Origin: Lachnospiraceae bacterium
GTDB taxonomy: Bacteria; Bacillota; Clostridia; Lachnospirales; Lachnospiraceae
Assembly (NCBI GenBank): GCA_021770345.1
Contig: JAETRD010000002.1
Coordinates: 124,001-188,000 of the forward strand
Direction of reading: 5' to 3'
DNA: 64,000 bases
A program made the translations under genes and the position numbers. The notes beneath the pieces are model-generated. The model saw only the letters and a program-made list of their open reading frames with translations. It had not been told where the DNA came from and searched no databases. Shown here piece by piece: positions 33,431-42,082 of this stretch (position 1 is its first letter; each line of letters starts with the position of its first letter).

Positions 33431-34579
33431 ATGAGTTATTTTACAGAGACAATGGGCAACCTCCTGCACCAGACGGCCTTCTTTAATCTGACAGTCGGAA
33501 ACTTTGTGATGATTCTTGTCGCATGCGTGTTCCTTTATCTGGCGATTCGCAAAGGATTTGAGCCGCTGCTGCTCGTGCCGATTGCATTCGGTATGCTGTT
33601 GGTAAACATTTATCCGGATATTTTTGCAAGCCCGGAGCAGATGAGCAACGGTGTCGGTGGTTTGTTTCATTATTTTTATATTTTGGATGAATGGTCGATT
33701 CTTCCCTCTCTGATTTTCCTCGGAGTCGGAGCGATGACCGATTTCGGTCCGCTGATTGCAAATCCGATCAGTTTCCTTCTCGGAGCGGCAGCGCAGTTCG
33801 GTATTTTCGGCGCTTACTTTATCGCAATCCTGCTGGGCTTTAATGACAAGGCAGCGGCGGCGGTGTCCATCATCGGCGGTGCGGACGGCCCGACCTCCAT
33901 TTTCCTGGCAGGCAAGCTCGGACAGTCCGGACTTATGGGACCGATCGCGGTGGCGGCGTATTCTTATATGGCACTTGTGCCGATCATTCAGCCGCCGATC
34001 ATGAAGCTGTTTACCACAAAGGAAGAGCGCGCGATTAAGATGGAGAACTTAAGACCGGTGTCGAAACTTGAGAAAATCCTGTTCCCGATCGTGGTGACGA
34101 TTGTGGTGTGTACGATTCTTCCTACGACGGCTCCGTTAGTCGGCATGCTGATGCTCGGAAACCTGTTCCGCGAGTGCGGCGTGGTACGTCAGCTCTCAGA
34201 GACGGCATCCAATGCGCTGATGTATATCGTCGTGATTCTGCTCGGCACTTCCGTGGGAGCGTCCACGAGTGCGGAAGCGTTCTTAAATTGGACCACGCTT
34301 AAGATCGTGGCGCTCGGTCTGGTTGCGTTTATGTTCGGTACGGCGGCCGGCGTGTTGTTCGGAAAGCTGTTATGCCATCTGACTCACGGCAAGATCAATC
34401 CGCTGATCGGTTCTGCGGGTGTGTCTGCCGTTCCTATGGCGGCCCGTGTTTCCCAGAAGGTCGGAGCGGAAGAGGATCCCACGAACTTCTTACTGATGCA
34501 TGCAATGGGACCGAACGTTGCCGGCGTAATCGGAACCGCAGTGGCAGCCGGTGTATTTATGGCGATCTTTGGAATATAG
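33431..34579 (+). CDS. oadB: Sodium-ion-translocating decarboxylase beta subunit
   Basis: Integral membrane sodium pump that decarboxylates carboxybiotin and exports Na+; 382 residues with nine or more hydrophobic segments. The conserved sodium-site region [18 protein letters not shown] holds the key aspartate, and [18 protein letters not shown] near residue 320 is the second conserved block. Found in oxaloacetate, methylmalonyl-CoA, malonate and glutaconyl-CoA decarboxylases, so it does not identify the substrate. AGGAGG lies upstream, 16 bases after the biotin carrier stop. Confidence 0.94.
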   Translation: MSYFTETMGNLLHQTAFFNLTVGNFVMILVACVFLYLAIRKGFEPLLLVPIAFGMLLVNIYPDIFASPEQMSNGVGGLFHYFYILDEWSILPSLIFLGVGAMTDFGPLIANPISFLLGAAAQFGIFGAYFIAILLGFNDKAAAAVSIIGGADGPTSIFLAGKLGQSGLMGPIAVAAYSYMALVPIIQPPIMKLFTTKEERAIKMENLRPVSKLEKILFPIVVTIVVCTILPTTAPLVGMLMLGNLFRECGVVRQLSETASNALMYIVVILLGTSVGASTSAEAFLNWTTLKIVALGLVAFMFGTAAGVLFGKLLCHLTHGKINPLIGSAGVSAVPMAARVSQKVGAEEDPTNFLLMHAMGPNVAGVIGTAVAAGVFMAIFGI

Positions 34580-34591
34580 GAGGAATATAAA

Positions 34592-36010
34592 ATGGCAGAA
34601 GTCGTGAAAAAACCATTAAAAATAACGGAAACCGTTCTGCGTGACGCACACCAGTCCCTGATTGCGACGCGTATGACGACGGAGCAGATGCTCCCGATCG
34701 TGGACAAGATGGACAAAGTCGGTTTCCATGCGGTAGAGTGCTGGGGAGGAGCGACCTTTGACGCGTCCCTCCGCTTCCTGAAGGAGGACCCGTGGGAGCG
34801 CCTGCGCAAATTGCGGGACGGATTTAAAAACACCAAGTTGCAGATGTTGTTCCGCGGACAGAATATTCTGGGCTATCGTCCGTACGCGGACGATGTGGTG
34901 GAGTATTTCGTGCAGAAATCCATCGCAAACGGAATCGATATCATCCGTATCTTTGACTGTCTCAATGATATCCGCAACCTGCAGACCGCAGTGACCGCCT
35001 GCAACAAGGAGAAAGGTCATGCACAGGTTGCACTGTCCTACACGCTCGGAGACGCATATACGTTAGAGTACTGGATGGATATTGCAAAGCGTGTGGAGGA
35101 TATGGGGGCAAATTCCCTGTGTATCAAAGATATGGCGGGACTTCTTGTCCCGAGCCAGGCGACCGAGCTTGTCGGTGCATTGAAGGATGCGACGTCGCTC
35201 CCGGTTGAGCTTCACACGCACTATACGTCGGGTGTCGCTTCGATGACCTACCTGAAAGCGGTGGAGGCCGGATGCGATATTATTGATACCGCGATGTCTC
35301 CGTTTGCACTCGGAACGTCCCAGCCGGCGACCGAGGTTATGGTGGAGGCGTTTAAGGGCACCGAGTTCGACACCGGACTCGACCAGAATCAGCTGGCGGA
35401 GATTGCGGATTACTTCCGTCCGCTCCGCGAGGAGGCGCTTGAGAGCGGCCTGATGAACACGAAAGTACTCGGCGTAAACATCAAGACCCTGCTGTACCAG
35501 GTGCCGGGCGGAATGCTCTCCAACATGGTATCCCAGTTAAAGGAGCAGCATGCGGAGGATAAGTACGAGGAAGTGTTAAAGGAAATCCCGCGTGTGCGCA
35601 AAGACCTCGGCGAGCCGCCCCTTGTTACCCCGTCGTCCCAGATCGTCGGTACGCAGGCGGTATTTAACGTGCTGATGGGCGAGCGTTACAAAGTTGCCAC
35701 AAAGGAGACGAAGGATGTGCTGCTCGGCAAATACGGCCAGACCGTAAAGCCGTTTAATCCGGAAGTGGTTGACAAGGTGCTCGGCGAGGAGAAGAAGAAT
35801 GCGATTACCTGCCGGTATGCGGATCTGCTCGAGCCGGAATTAGACAAGATCGAGGCGGAGATGAAGCAGTGGAAACAGCAGGATGAGGATGTGCTGACCT
35901 ACGCACTGTTCCCGCAGGTGGCAACCGATTTCTTTAAATACCGTGAGGCACAGCAGAAGGGTGTGGATGCAAGTATCGCGGACACGAAGAACGGCGCTTA
36001 TCCGGTATAG
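34592..36010 (+). CDS. oadA: Oxaloacetate decarboxylase alpha subunit / pyruvate carboxyltransferase (5S-like), without biotin domain
   Basis: HMGL-like TIM-barrel carboxyltransferase that moves CO2 between oxaloacetate/pyruvate and biotin; 472 residues. Metal ligands and catalytic residues: D18 in TVLRDAHQSL, K179 in CIKDMAGLL (the carbamylated lysine position), H208 and H210 in ELHTHYTSG. The PYC/OADA conserved domain fills the C-terminal third, ending with no biotinyl domain, like the 5S subunit of transcarboxylase or PycB lacking its carrier. The carrier is the separate gene at 33052. AGGAGG precedes the ATG; last gene of the operon. Confidence 0.93.
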   Translation: MAEVVKKPLKITETVLRDAHQSLIATRMTTEQMLPIVDKMDKVGFHAVECWGGATFDASLRFLKEDPWERLRKLRDGFKNTKLQMLFRGQNILGYRPYADDVVEYFVQKSIANGIDIIRIFDCLNDIRNLQTAVTACNKEKGHAQVALSYTLGDAYTLEYWMDIAKRVEDMGANSLCIKDMAGLLVPSQATELVGALKDATSLPVELHTHYTSGVASMTYLKAVEAGCDIIDTAMSPFALGTSQPATEVMVEAFKGTEFDTGLDQNQLAEIADYFRPLREEALESGLMNTKVLGVNIKTLLYQVPGGMLSNMVSQLKEQHAEDKYEEVLKEIPRVRKDLGEPPLVTPSSQIVGTQAVFNVLMGERYKVATKETKDVLLGKYGQTVKPFNPEVVDKVLGEEKKNAITCRYADLLEPELDKIEAEMKQWKQQDEDVLTYALFPQVATDFFKYREAQQKGVDASIADTKNGAYPV

Positions 36011-36016
36011 TTTTGC

Positions 36017-36068
36017 AGGACAGAGGACAGGTATCTCAGAAATAATTGCTGCGGTATCTGTCCTTTTT
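36017..36068 (+). terminator. Terminator after the decarboxylase operon
   Basis: AGGACAGA (36017-36024) pairs with TCTGTCCT (36057-36064), followed by TTTT. An alternative left arm at 36025-36037 can pair with the same right arm. Confidence 0.62.
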
Positions 36069-36088
36069 TACTTCATGAGGAAACAAAG

Positions 36089-37615
36089 ATGAATGGTATC
36101 ACGATTGGGGAGAAAACAGTAATCATAAAGCGTGAATGGAAGACGGCGGTTCTTGCGACGTGGATCATCGGTCTGTTTGCACATGCCTATCGCTTTTTTA
36201 ATTTTCTGATGACATGGGACAGCCTTTATAACATCTACGGCGCCGGTGACACTTACGGGCTGGGCCGGTGGTTTCTGCCCTGGGCAGGGTTGCTCTCGTC
36301 GGCATTTGATATGCCGTGGGTGAACGGGGCGCTGTCGCTGATTTTCATCAGTGCGGCAATGGTTCTGCTGGTGGAGCTGTTCGATATGAGAAATGGTTTC
36401 CTGATCTCACTCTGTGCGGGGGTAGTCGTAACATTTCCGACCGTTGTCTCCACGTTTGCCTATATGTATACGGCCGACTGCTATATGCTGGCATTTCTGC
36501 TGGCGGTGGCGGCGGTCTATGTGACATACCGTGTGAAAAAATACGGGATGTTTTTGGGAATGCTGCTTTTGGGTTTTGGGATGGGAATCTATCAGGCCTA
36601 TGCGGCGACCGCGATCACGCTTGTTCTCATCTATATTATCTGGCAGTTTGTCGTGCAGAAAACAGCGTTTCTCGATGCGGTGCGGCAGGACATGAAATAT
36701 CTTTTCATGCTGGTGGGCGGCGCCGCGGTCTATGCGCTGTTTCTGCGGTTTTCGCTGTGGCGGTACGGGATCAGTCTGGCCGGGTATCAGGGAATCGGGG
36801 ATATGGGCATCATGTCGCCCGCGGAATACCGTCTGGCTCTTGTAAAGACGAAATTTCGTTTTTCCGTGATATTCGGACTCGAAAACGGAATCCAGAAACG
36901 GCCGTACACGCTGCTGAATGTCATTTTGCTGGCGCTGCTCGCGGTTCTTGTCGTTTATCTTCTGATCAGAAACCGCGTGTATGAGAAAAAGCTTTCCTTT
37001 GCGGCTGCGCTTGCGGGCGTGTGTCTGCTCCCCGTCACCTGCTATGTGGTAAATTTCACGTCGCCGAGTGTCGAGTATCACACGCTGATGGAGATGGCCG
37101 TCTGCCTGATCTATGTGCTTCTGATTCTTCTGCTGCAGGAGGTGGGCGGGAAACAGGTTTTTCCGAAGCTGCTAAAGTGCTGCGGCTGTGCGGCGCTCGC
37201 GCTTCTCGTATACTATAATGTGCTGAATGCGAATATCGGATACTTTTATATGAACCAGAGCACGGAAAAATCGCTTGCGATTGCGGCAAACGTACTCGAC
37301 CGCGTGGAGTCTCTCGACGAGTTTCAGACGGCGACAAATAAGATCGCGCTGATGGGGACCTATGAGTGCCCGACGGAGAACGCTCTTTCTATGGTGCCGT
37401 CTGTGATGGGAATCAGCAGTGATTCGTTTTTAAATGACCCGAATCATTATACCATACTGTGGAAAAATTATTTCGGGGTTCAGATGGAGCTTGCCAGCTA
37501 CGACGAGATAAACGCGATTCATGAGACGGAGGAATTTAAGAGCATGCCGATATACCCAAAGAAAGGTTGCACACGCTGCATCAACGGGATCATTGTTGTG
37601 AGGCTGTCGGAATAA
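36089..37615 (+). CDS. GtrII-like glucosyltransferase-family membrane protein
   Basis: A 508-residue polytopic protein with about ten or eleven hydrophobic helices, then a C-terminal extracytoplasmic tail (about 390-508) with several cysteines. Family cues are the early MTWDSLYN, FAYMYTADCYMLAFLLA and GFGMGIYQAYAA, which match proteins of the glucosyltransferase GtrII (Glucos_trans_II) group. These decorate surface polysaccharides using a lipid-linked sugar. No partner genes (GtrA/GtrB-like) are adjacent, so the acceptor is unknown. GAGGAA precedes the ATG; a terminator follows. Confidence 0.75.
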   Translation: MNGITIGEKTVIIKREWKTAVLATWIIGLFAHAYRFFNFLMTWDSLYNIYGAGDTYGLGRWFLPWAGLLSSAFDMPWVNGALSLIFISAAMVLLVELFDMRNGFLISLCAGVVVTFPTVVSTFAYMYTADCYMLAFLLAVAAVYVTYRVKKYGMFLGMLLLGFGMGIYQAYAATAITLVLIYIIWQFVVQKTAFLDAVRQDMKYLFMLVGGAAVYALFLRFSLWRYGISLAGYQGIGDMGIMSPAEYRLALVKTKFRFSVIFGLENGIQKRPYTLLNVILLALLAVLVVYLLIRNRVYEKKLSFAAALAGVCLLPVTCYVVNFTSPSVEYHTLMEMAVCLIYVLLILLLQEVGGKQVFPKLLKCCGCAALALLVYYNVLNANIGYFYMNQSTEKSLAIAANVLDRVESLDEFQTATNKIALMGTYECPTENALSMVPSVMGISSDSFLNDPNHYTILWKNYFGVQMELASYDEINAIHETEEFKSMPIYPKKGCTRCINGIIVVRLSE

Positions 37616-37673
37616 AATACAGACGATACGCGCAGTGGAAAAGGGGGATACAGTCCTTTGTCCGCTGAGTGGG

Positions 37674-37722
37674 AAATCCCCCGAGACACACTGGAAAAAC
37701 GCGTGTATGACGGGGGATTTTT
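37674..37722. terminator. Bidirectional terminator between the GtrII-like gene and sodC
   Basis: AAATCCCCCG (37674-37683) pairs with CGGGGGATTT (37711-37720), with a partly paired inner ACAC/GTGT region. It lies between convergent genes and has A/T flanks on both sides. Confidence 0.75.
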
Positions 37723-37745
37723 GCACCGTTTAAAGAAAATGTCGG

Positions 37746-38228
37746 TCAGCGGATCACGCCGCAGGCAATTTTGATCCCGGAATTTCCGGAGGGCTGTGTC
37801 GTGAAATCATCCGGCTGATCATGGATAATCACAGAACGGCCGAGAATGTCGGAAATCTGGAAGCGTTTATCGTAAAAGACGAGAAATGCATATCCCTGGT
37901 TTCCCATTAAAGGAGGCATATCCCCCGCGTGCATGGGATGTTTGGTATCGCCGGGGTTGTAGTGGTCACCCGTCTTGTCGAAAGGCAGCGTACAGTCCCC
38001 GTGCTCATGAATGTGGAACCCATAGAAATTTACGGATTCCGGTTCCGTGATATTTGGCAGGCCGAAAATTTCGGCGGCGATCAGGACGCCGCCGTAAGCG
38101 GTGGCATAAAAATTTACGGTTCCGACAAGCCCGGGATGATTCTGATTTCCTTTGATGTAGGCGGTGGCGTCCGGCGCGCCGCTTCGCATAAGCCGGATAA
38201 ATTCCATAGAAGGTGTGACTGCTGGCAT
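37746..38228 (-). CDS. sodC: Cu/Zn superoxide dismutase family protein without signal peptide
   Basis: A 160-residue SodC homologue. All metal-ligand positions are kept: H72 and H74 (GFHIHEHG), H89 (GDHYNP), H97, H100 and D103 (KHPMHAGDMP), H136 (VIIHDQPDD). Cys79 and Cys156 match the family disulphide. The active-site arginine before the ACGVI motif is replaced by lysine (K153). There is no export signal, whereas bacterial SodC is normally periplasmic or secreted, so an intracellular site and reduced cysteines are expected. GGAG lies before the ATG. Divergent from the RpiR regulator with about 100 bases between. Confidence 0.88.
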   Translation of the reverse strand: MPAVTPSMEFIRLMRSGAPDATAYIKGNQNHPGLVGTVNFYATAYGGVLIAAEIFGLPNITEPESVNFYGFHIHEHGDCTLPFDKTGDHYNPGDTKHPMHAGDMPPLMGNQGYAFLVFYDKRFQISDILGRSVIIHDQPDDFTTQPSGNSGIKIACGVIR

Positions 38229-38275
38229 ATTACCACTCCAGTATAAAAGCTTTCTCTATCAGTTTATGCAGCCAC

Positions 38276-38303
38276 TTGCAAAACGGAATGGTTTTGATAT
38301 AAT
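38276..38303 (+). promoter_or_regulatory. Promoter of the rpiR-flavoprotein genes
   Basis: TTGCAA (38276-38281), 16-base spacer, extended -10 TGATATAAT with TATAAT at 38298-38303. It lies in the 102-base divergent region shared with sodC. Confidence 0.68.
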
Positions 38304-38330
38304 TAAAATATCGCGGCGCGGAGGGGAACA

Positions 38331-39263
38331 ATGAGCAACAGAAATGATCTGAGTAATCGCATAAATGAGGCGTACAGTAAACTGAGCAAAGGGCAGAAGC
38401 TGCTGGCCGCCTATATCACGGACAACTATGACAAGGCGGTGTTTCTGACGGCTGCAAAGCTCGGAGAGACCGTGGGGGTCAGCGAGTCCACCGTGGTACG
38501 CTTTGCGATGCATCTCGGCTATAAGGGATATCCCGAATTTCAGAGCGCCTTAGCGGATCAGGTGCGAAGTAAGCTCAATTCCGTTCAGCGCATGGAAGTC
38601 ACCTACGGACGTATCAGCCAGTCAAAGATTTTAGAGTCCGTGTTAAAGGCCGATGCGGACAGAATCCGATCCACGCTCGGCAGGATTGACGAGCAGGCGT
38701 TTCAGATGGCGGTGGACACGATTCTTTCCGCGAAGCATATCTATATTATCGGAATCCGGAGCTGCGCGCCGCTGGCGGAGTTTCTGGCCTTTTATTTCAC
38801 GTTGATGTTCGAGAACGTGCATTTGCTTCAGACAAACAGTTCAAGCGAGATTTTTGAACAGATGGTGCGCATCGGAAGGGAGGATGTGATTATCGGAATC
38901 AGCTTTCCGCGGTATTCCATGCGGACCTTAAAGGCGATGGAGTTTGCAAACAATCGGAGTGCGAAGGTGATTACCATCACCGACAGCGTTCACTCGCCGA
39001 TGAATCTGTACTCCTCCTGCAACCTGATCGCGGACAGCGACATGGCGTCCATCGTGGATTCGCTGGTGGCCCCGCTCAGTGTGATCAATGCGCTGATCGT
39101 GGCGCTGTGCATGAAAAAGCAGGACGAGGTCGCCGGGACGCTCGAGATGCTTGAGGATATCTGGGACGAGTACCAGGTCTACGAGAATGACGAGATCAAT
39201 TACATCGACGACTCCATTAAAATGCGCTACGCGAAAATAGGAGATACCGATTTTAATGAGTAA
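38331..39263 (+). CDS. RpiR/MurR-family transcriptional regulator
   Basis: A 310-residue sugar-phosphate-responsive regulator. The N-terminal helix-turn-helix domain (about 1-77) contains TAAKLGETVGVSESTVVRFAMHLGYKGYPEF, the family signature. The C-terminal SIS domain (about 125-260) includes IYIIGIRSCAPLAEFLAFYF and VIIGISFPRYSMRTLKAMEFA. Members control carbohydrate or amino-sugar genes, but no sugar gene is adjacent; the next gene is a flavoprotein overlapped by 8 bases, and sodC is divergent. GGAGGGG precedes the ATG. Confidence 0.9.
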   Translation: MSNRNDLSNRINEAYSKLSKGQKLLAAYITDNYDKAVFLTAAKLGETVGVSESTVVRFAMHLGYKGYPEFQSALADQVRSKLNSVQRMEVTYGRISQSKILESVLKADADRIRSTLGRIDEQAFQMAVDTILSAKHIYIIGIRSCAPLAEFLAFYFTLMFENVHLLQTNSSSEIFEQMVRIGREDVIIGISFPRYSMRTLKAMEFANNRSAKVITITDSVHSPMNLYSSCNLIADSDMASIVDSLVAPLSVINALIVALCMKKQDEVAGTLEMLEDIWDEYQVYENDEINYIDDSIKMRYAKIGDTDFNE

Positions 39264-40500
39264 GGTGACAGTGATCGGAGGCGGACCGGCCGGGATGTTT
39301 GCGGCGATCGTCGCGGCGGAGAGCGGACATGAGGTGTGTCTCCTCGAGAAGAACGAGAAACTTGGGAAAAAATTATATATCACGGGAAAAGGGCGCTGCA
39401 ATCTCACAAACGCCGGTGACATGGACAACCTTTTTGCGAGTGTGATGTCGAATCCCCGATTTTTGTACAGCGCGTTTTATGCGTATGACAATATGCGTGT
39501 CATAGACTTTTTTGAGTCAAACGGCCTGCGGACAAAAGTGGAGCGCGGAAACCGGGTATTTCCGGTGTCGGATCACTCTTCGGACGTCATCGCCGTTTTG
39601 CAGAGGGTACTTAAGGCGCGCGGCGTAAAGGTCTGTCTGCACAGTGAGGCGGAGGAAATCCTCACGCAGGACGGCGCGGCGGCGGGAGTTCGCGGCAGGG
39701 ACGGCAGCGTGCACCGCGCCGATGCAGTGATCGTGGCCACGGGGGGCTTTTCCTACCGGACGACCGGCTCCACGGGGGACGGCTATCGCTTCGCGCGGGA
39801 GCTCGGACATACGGTGACGGATCTCACACCGTCTCTGGTACCGTTTTACGCCAGGGAGGAATATGTGCCCCGGCTGCAGGGGCTGTCGCTGAAAAATGTC
39901 CGGGTGCGCATTCGAAGCGGCGAGCGGGCCGGGGAGGGCAGGATTTTGTATGAGGATTTCGGAGAGATGCTGTTTACGCATTTTGGGGTCAGCGGACCAC
40001 TGATGCTCTCCGCGAGCGCGGCGATAAAGCCCTCGTTTGCGAAACGGCCGCTTGCGATGGAGATTGACTTAAAGCCGGCGCTTTCGGAGGAGCAGCTTGA
40101 TGCGAGGATTCTGCGGGAGTTTGCGGAGGCGAAAAACAGACAGTTTCGGAATGCGGCAGCGCCCCTTTTTCCGGCAAAACTGATTCCGGTGATGTTAGAG
40201 CTCGGCGGGATTGCACCCGGGCGGAAAGTCAATGAGATCACAAAGGAGGAGCGGCAGCGCTTTGTGCGCCTGATCAAGGCGGTGCCGGTGACGCTTGACG
40301 GCCTCCGTGACTTTGATGAGGCCATCATCACGAAAGGCGGGGTAAACGTGAAGGAGATCAATCCGTCTACGATGGAGTCAAAGCGGATTCGAAATCTCTA
40401 TTTCTGCGGGGAGGTCTTAGACCTCGACGCAGTGACCGGCGGTTATAATCTGCAGATTGCATGGTCTACCGGTTATCTTGCCGGCATCAGCGTAAAATAA
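39256..40500 (+). CDS. HI0933-family FAD-dependent oxidoreductase (BaiN/YhiN type)
   Basis: A 414-residue flavoprotein. An N-terminal dinucleotide-binding motif VIGGGPAGMFAAIVAA is followed by GKKLYITGKGRCNLTNAG, the family hallmark, and the C-terminal ITKGGVNVKEINPSTMESK and FCGEVLDLDAVTGGYNLQIAWSTG close the FAD site. Homologues include BaiN, implicated in bile-acid dehydroxylation; the substrate of this one is unknown. It begins inside the rpiR stop (ATGAGTAA) and precedes cmk, an order seen in many Clostridia. Confidence 0.9.
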   Translation: MSKVTVIGGGPAGMFAAIVAAESGHEVCLLEKNEKLGKKLYITGKGRCNLTNAGDMDNLFASVMSNPRFLYSAFYAYDNMRVIDFFESNGLRTKVERGNRVFPVSDHSSDVIAVLQRVLKARGVKVCLHSEAEEILTQDGAAAGVRGRDGSVHRADAVIVATGGFSYRTTGSTGDGYRFARELGHTVTDLTPSLVPFYAREEYVPRLQGLSLKNVRVRIRSGERAGEGRILYEDFGEMLFTHFGVSGPLMLSASAAIKPSFAKRPLAMEIDLKPALSEEQLDARILREFAEAKNRQFRNAAAPLFPAKLIPVMLELGGIAPGRKVNEITKEERQRFVRLIKAVPVTLDGLRDFDEAIITKGGVNVKEINPSTMESKRIRNLYFCGEVLDLDAVTGGYNLQIAWSTGYLAGISVK

Positions 40501-40541
40501 AATGGGGATTCACCGAAGAACGGGAGGAAACGGAGGTAATT

Positions 40542-41207
40542 ATGAGTATCAATATCGCGATTGACGGCCCTGCGGGAGCTGGAAAGAGTACGATTGCCAG
40601 ACGGCTGGCAAAGCAGCTTGGATTTATCTATGTCGATACGGGGGCGATGTACCGCGCGATGGCGTATCATTTTCTGAAAAGCGGGATTGCCGCAGCGGAT
40701 GTGGACGGGATTGCCGCGGAGTGTCCGCGCGTGGATGTGACGATCGTCTATGAGAATGGGGAACAGCAGGTGCTTTTAAATGGAGAGAATGTAAACGGCG
40801 TGATACGCACCGAGGAAGTGGGAAATATGGCATCTGCCACCAGCGTCTATCCGGTGGTGCGGACGAAGCTGGTGGAGCTGCAGCGTCAGCTGGCAGCAAA
40901 ATCGGACGTGATCATGGACGGCAGGGATATCGGAACCTGCGTTCTGCCCGACGCTCAGGTCAAAATTTATTTGACGGCGAGTTCGGCAACCCGGGCAAAG
41001 CGCCGTTTTGACGAGCTGACCGCAAAGGGAACGGACTGTGATCTTGCGGCGATCGAGCGGGATATCATCGACCGGGATTACCGGGACATGCACCGGGAGA
41101 CTTCTCCGCTGAGGCAGGCCGCGGACGCGGTGCTTGTGGACAGCTCCGAAATGGGGATCGATGAGGTAGTCGATGCAATCTATCAGATCTATCGGGAGGC
41201 AATATGA
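40542..41207 (+). CDS. cmk: Cytidylate kinase
   Basis: Phosphorylates CMP and dCMP using ATP; 221 residues. The P-loop GPAGAGKST is at 9-17, YVDTGAMYRAMAYH is the CMP-binding block, and DGRDIGTCVLPDAQVKIYLTAS and RDYRDMHRETSPLRQA are typical. ATG 40542 has CGGAGG 5 bases upstream; the frame runs upstream into the flavoprotein gene. It overlaps ispH by 4 bases. The cmk-ispH-S1 order is conserved in Clostridia. Confidence 0.95.
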   Translation: MSINIAIDGPAGAGKSTIARRLAKQLGFIYVDTGAMYRAMAYHFLKSGIAAADVDGIAAECPRVDVTIVYENGEQQVLLNGENVNGVIRTEEVGNMASATSVYPVVRTKLVELQRQLAAKSDVIMDGRDIGTCVLPDAQVKIYLTASSATRAKRRFDELTAKGTDCDLAAIERDIIDRDYRDMHRETSPLRQAADAVLVDSSEMGIDEVVDAIYQIYREAI

Positions 41208-42082
41208 ATGTGATTCTGGCAGAGCACGCCGGTTTCTGTTTCGGTGTCAAACGCGCGGTGGACACCGTCTACGGGGAACTCGCAGGCGGAACGGATATTT
41301 ACACATACGGGCCGATCATCCACAACGAGGAAGTGGTTGCGGATTTGGAGGCGCAGGGCGTATCGGTGATCAGCGGTATGGACGAGCTCGCGGCGCGCGC
41401 CGCTTCGGCAAAAACTGCGGGGCGTGTGCCGGGAAAGGTGATCATCCGCGCACACGGTGTGGAGCGCGGAGTCTGTGAGGCGATAGAAGCGCTGGGGTAT
41501 GAGATTATCGATGCGACCTGTCCGTTTGTGCTCAAGATTCACCGGCTGGTGGAACGCTACAGCAGGGAGGGCTGCCGGATTGTGATTGTCGGAAATGCGG
41601 AGCATCCCGAGGTTCGCGGCATCAGAAGCTGGTCGTATTCCGGGGAGGCGGCGGTCATAAACAGCAGGGAAGCAGCCGAGGCTTTTACCGCCGGGGCCGG
41701 TGAAAAAGTGTGTATTGTATCACAAACGACATTTAATTACAATAAATTTCAAGAATTAGTTGAAATTATAAAGAAAAAAGGTTATGATATAATTGTTTTA
41801 AATACCATCTGCAATGCTACGGAGGAGAGACAGACGGAGGCAAAAGCCATCGCAGGGGAGGCGGATGTCATGATTGTCATCGGCGGAAAGAACAGCTCCA
41901 ACACGCAGAAGCTATTTGAAATATGTAGAAATGAATGCAAGAATACTTACTATATACAAACTGTAAAGGATCTGGATCCCGCTGTGTTCCGGTCCGTCGA
42001 TAACGTAGGTATTACCGCAGGGGCTTCCACCCCAAACAAAATTATTGAGGAGGTTCAAAAGAATGTCAGAAATGAGCTTTGA
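41204..42082 (+). CDS. ispH: 4-hydroxy-3-methylbut-2-enyl diphosphate reductase
   Basis: Last step of the MEP isoprenoid pathway, an Fe-S enzyme making IPP and DMAPP; 292 residues. The three cluster cysteines are in HAGFCFGVKRAV, DATCPFV and NTICNATEERQ. Substrate-binding histidines are in GPIIHNEEVV and IIRAHGVERG. Part of the gene (about 41710-41800) is markedly A+T-rich compared with its surroundings. It overlaps cmk at the start and the S1 gene at the end by 20 bases. Confidence 0.95.
   Translation: MNVILAEHAGFCFGVKRAVDTVYGELAGGTDIYTYGPIIHNEEVVADLEAQGVSVISGMDELAARAASAKTAGRVPGKVIIRAHGVERGVCEAIEALGYEIIDATCPFVLKIHRLVERYSREGCRIVIVGNAEHPEVRGIRSWSYSGEAAVINSREAAEAFTAGAGEKVCIVSQTTFNYNKFQELVEIIKKKGYDIIVLNTICNATEERQTEAKAIAGEADVMIVIGGKNSSNTQKLFEICRNECKNTYYIQTVKDLDPAVFRSVDNVGITAGASTPNKIIEEVQKNVRNEL
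41760..41788 (+). promoter_or_regulatory. Possible internal promoter for the S1 gene, inside ispH
   Basis: TTGAAA (41760-41765), 17-base spacer, TATGAT (41783-41788), inside a local A+T-rich patch of ispH. It would give the downstream S1 gene transcription independent of cmk-ispH. A+T-rich coding DNA produces such matches by chance. Confidence 0.33.

Noticed and set aside
38238-38243. TATACT on the minus strand as the sodC -10
   Set aside because: It would place the transcription start at the ribosome site or start codon, and no -35 is properly spaced.
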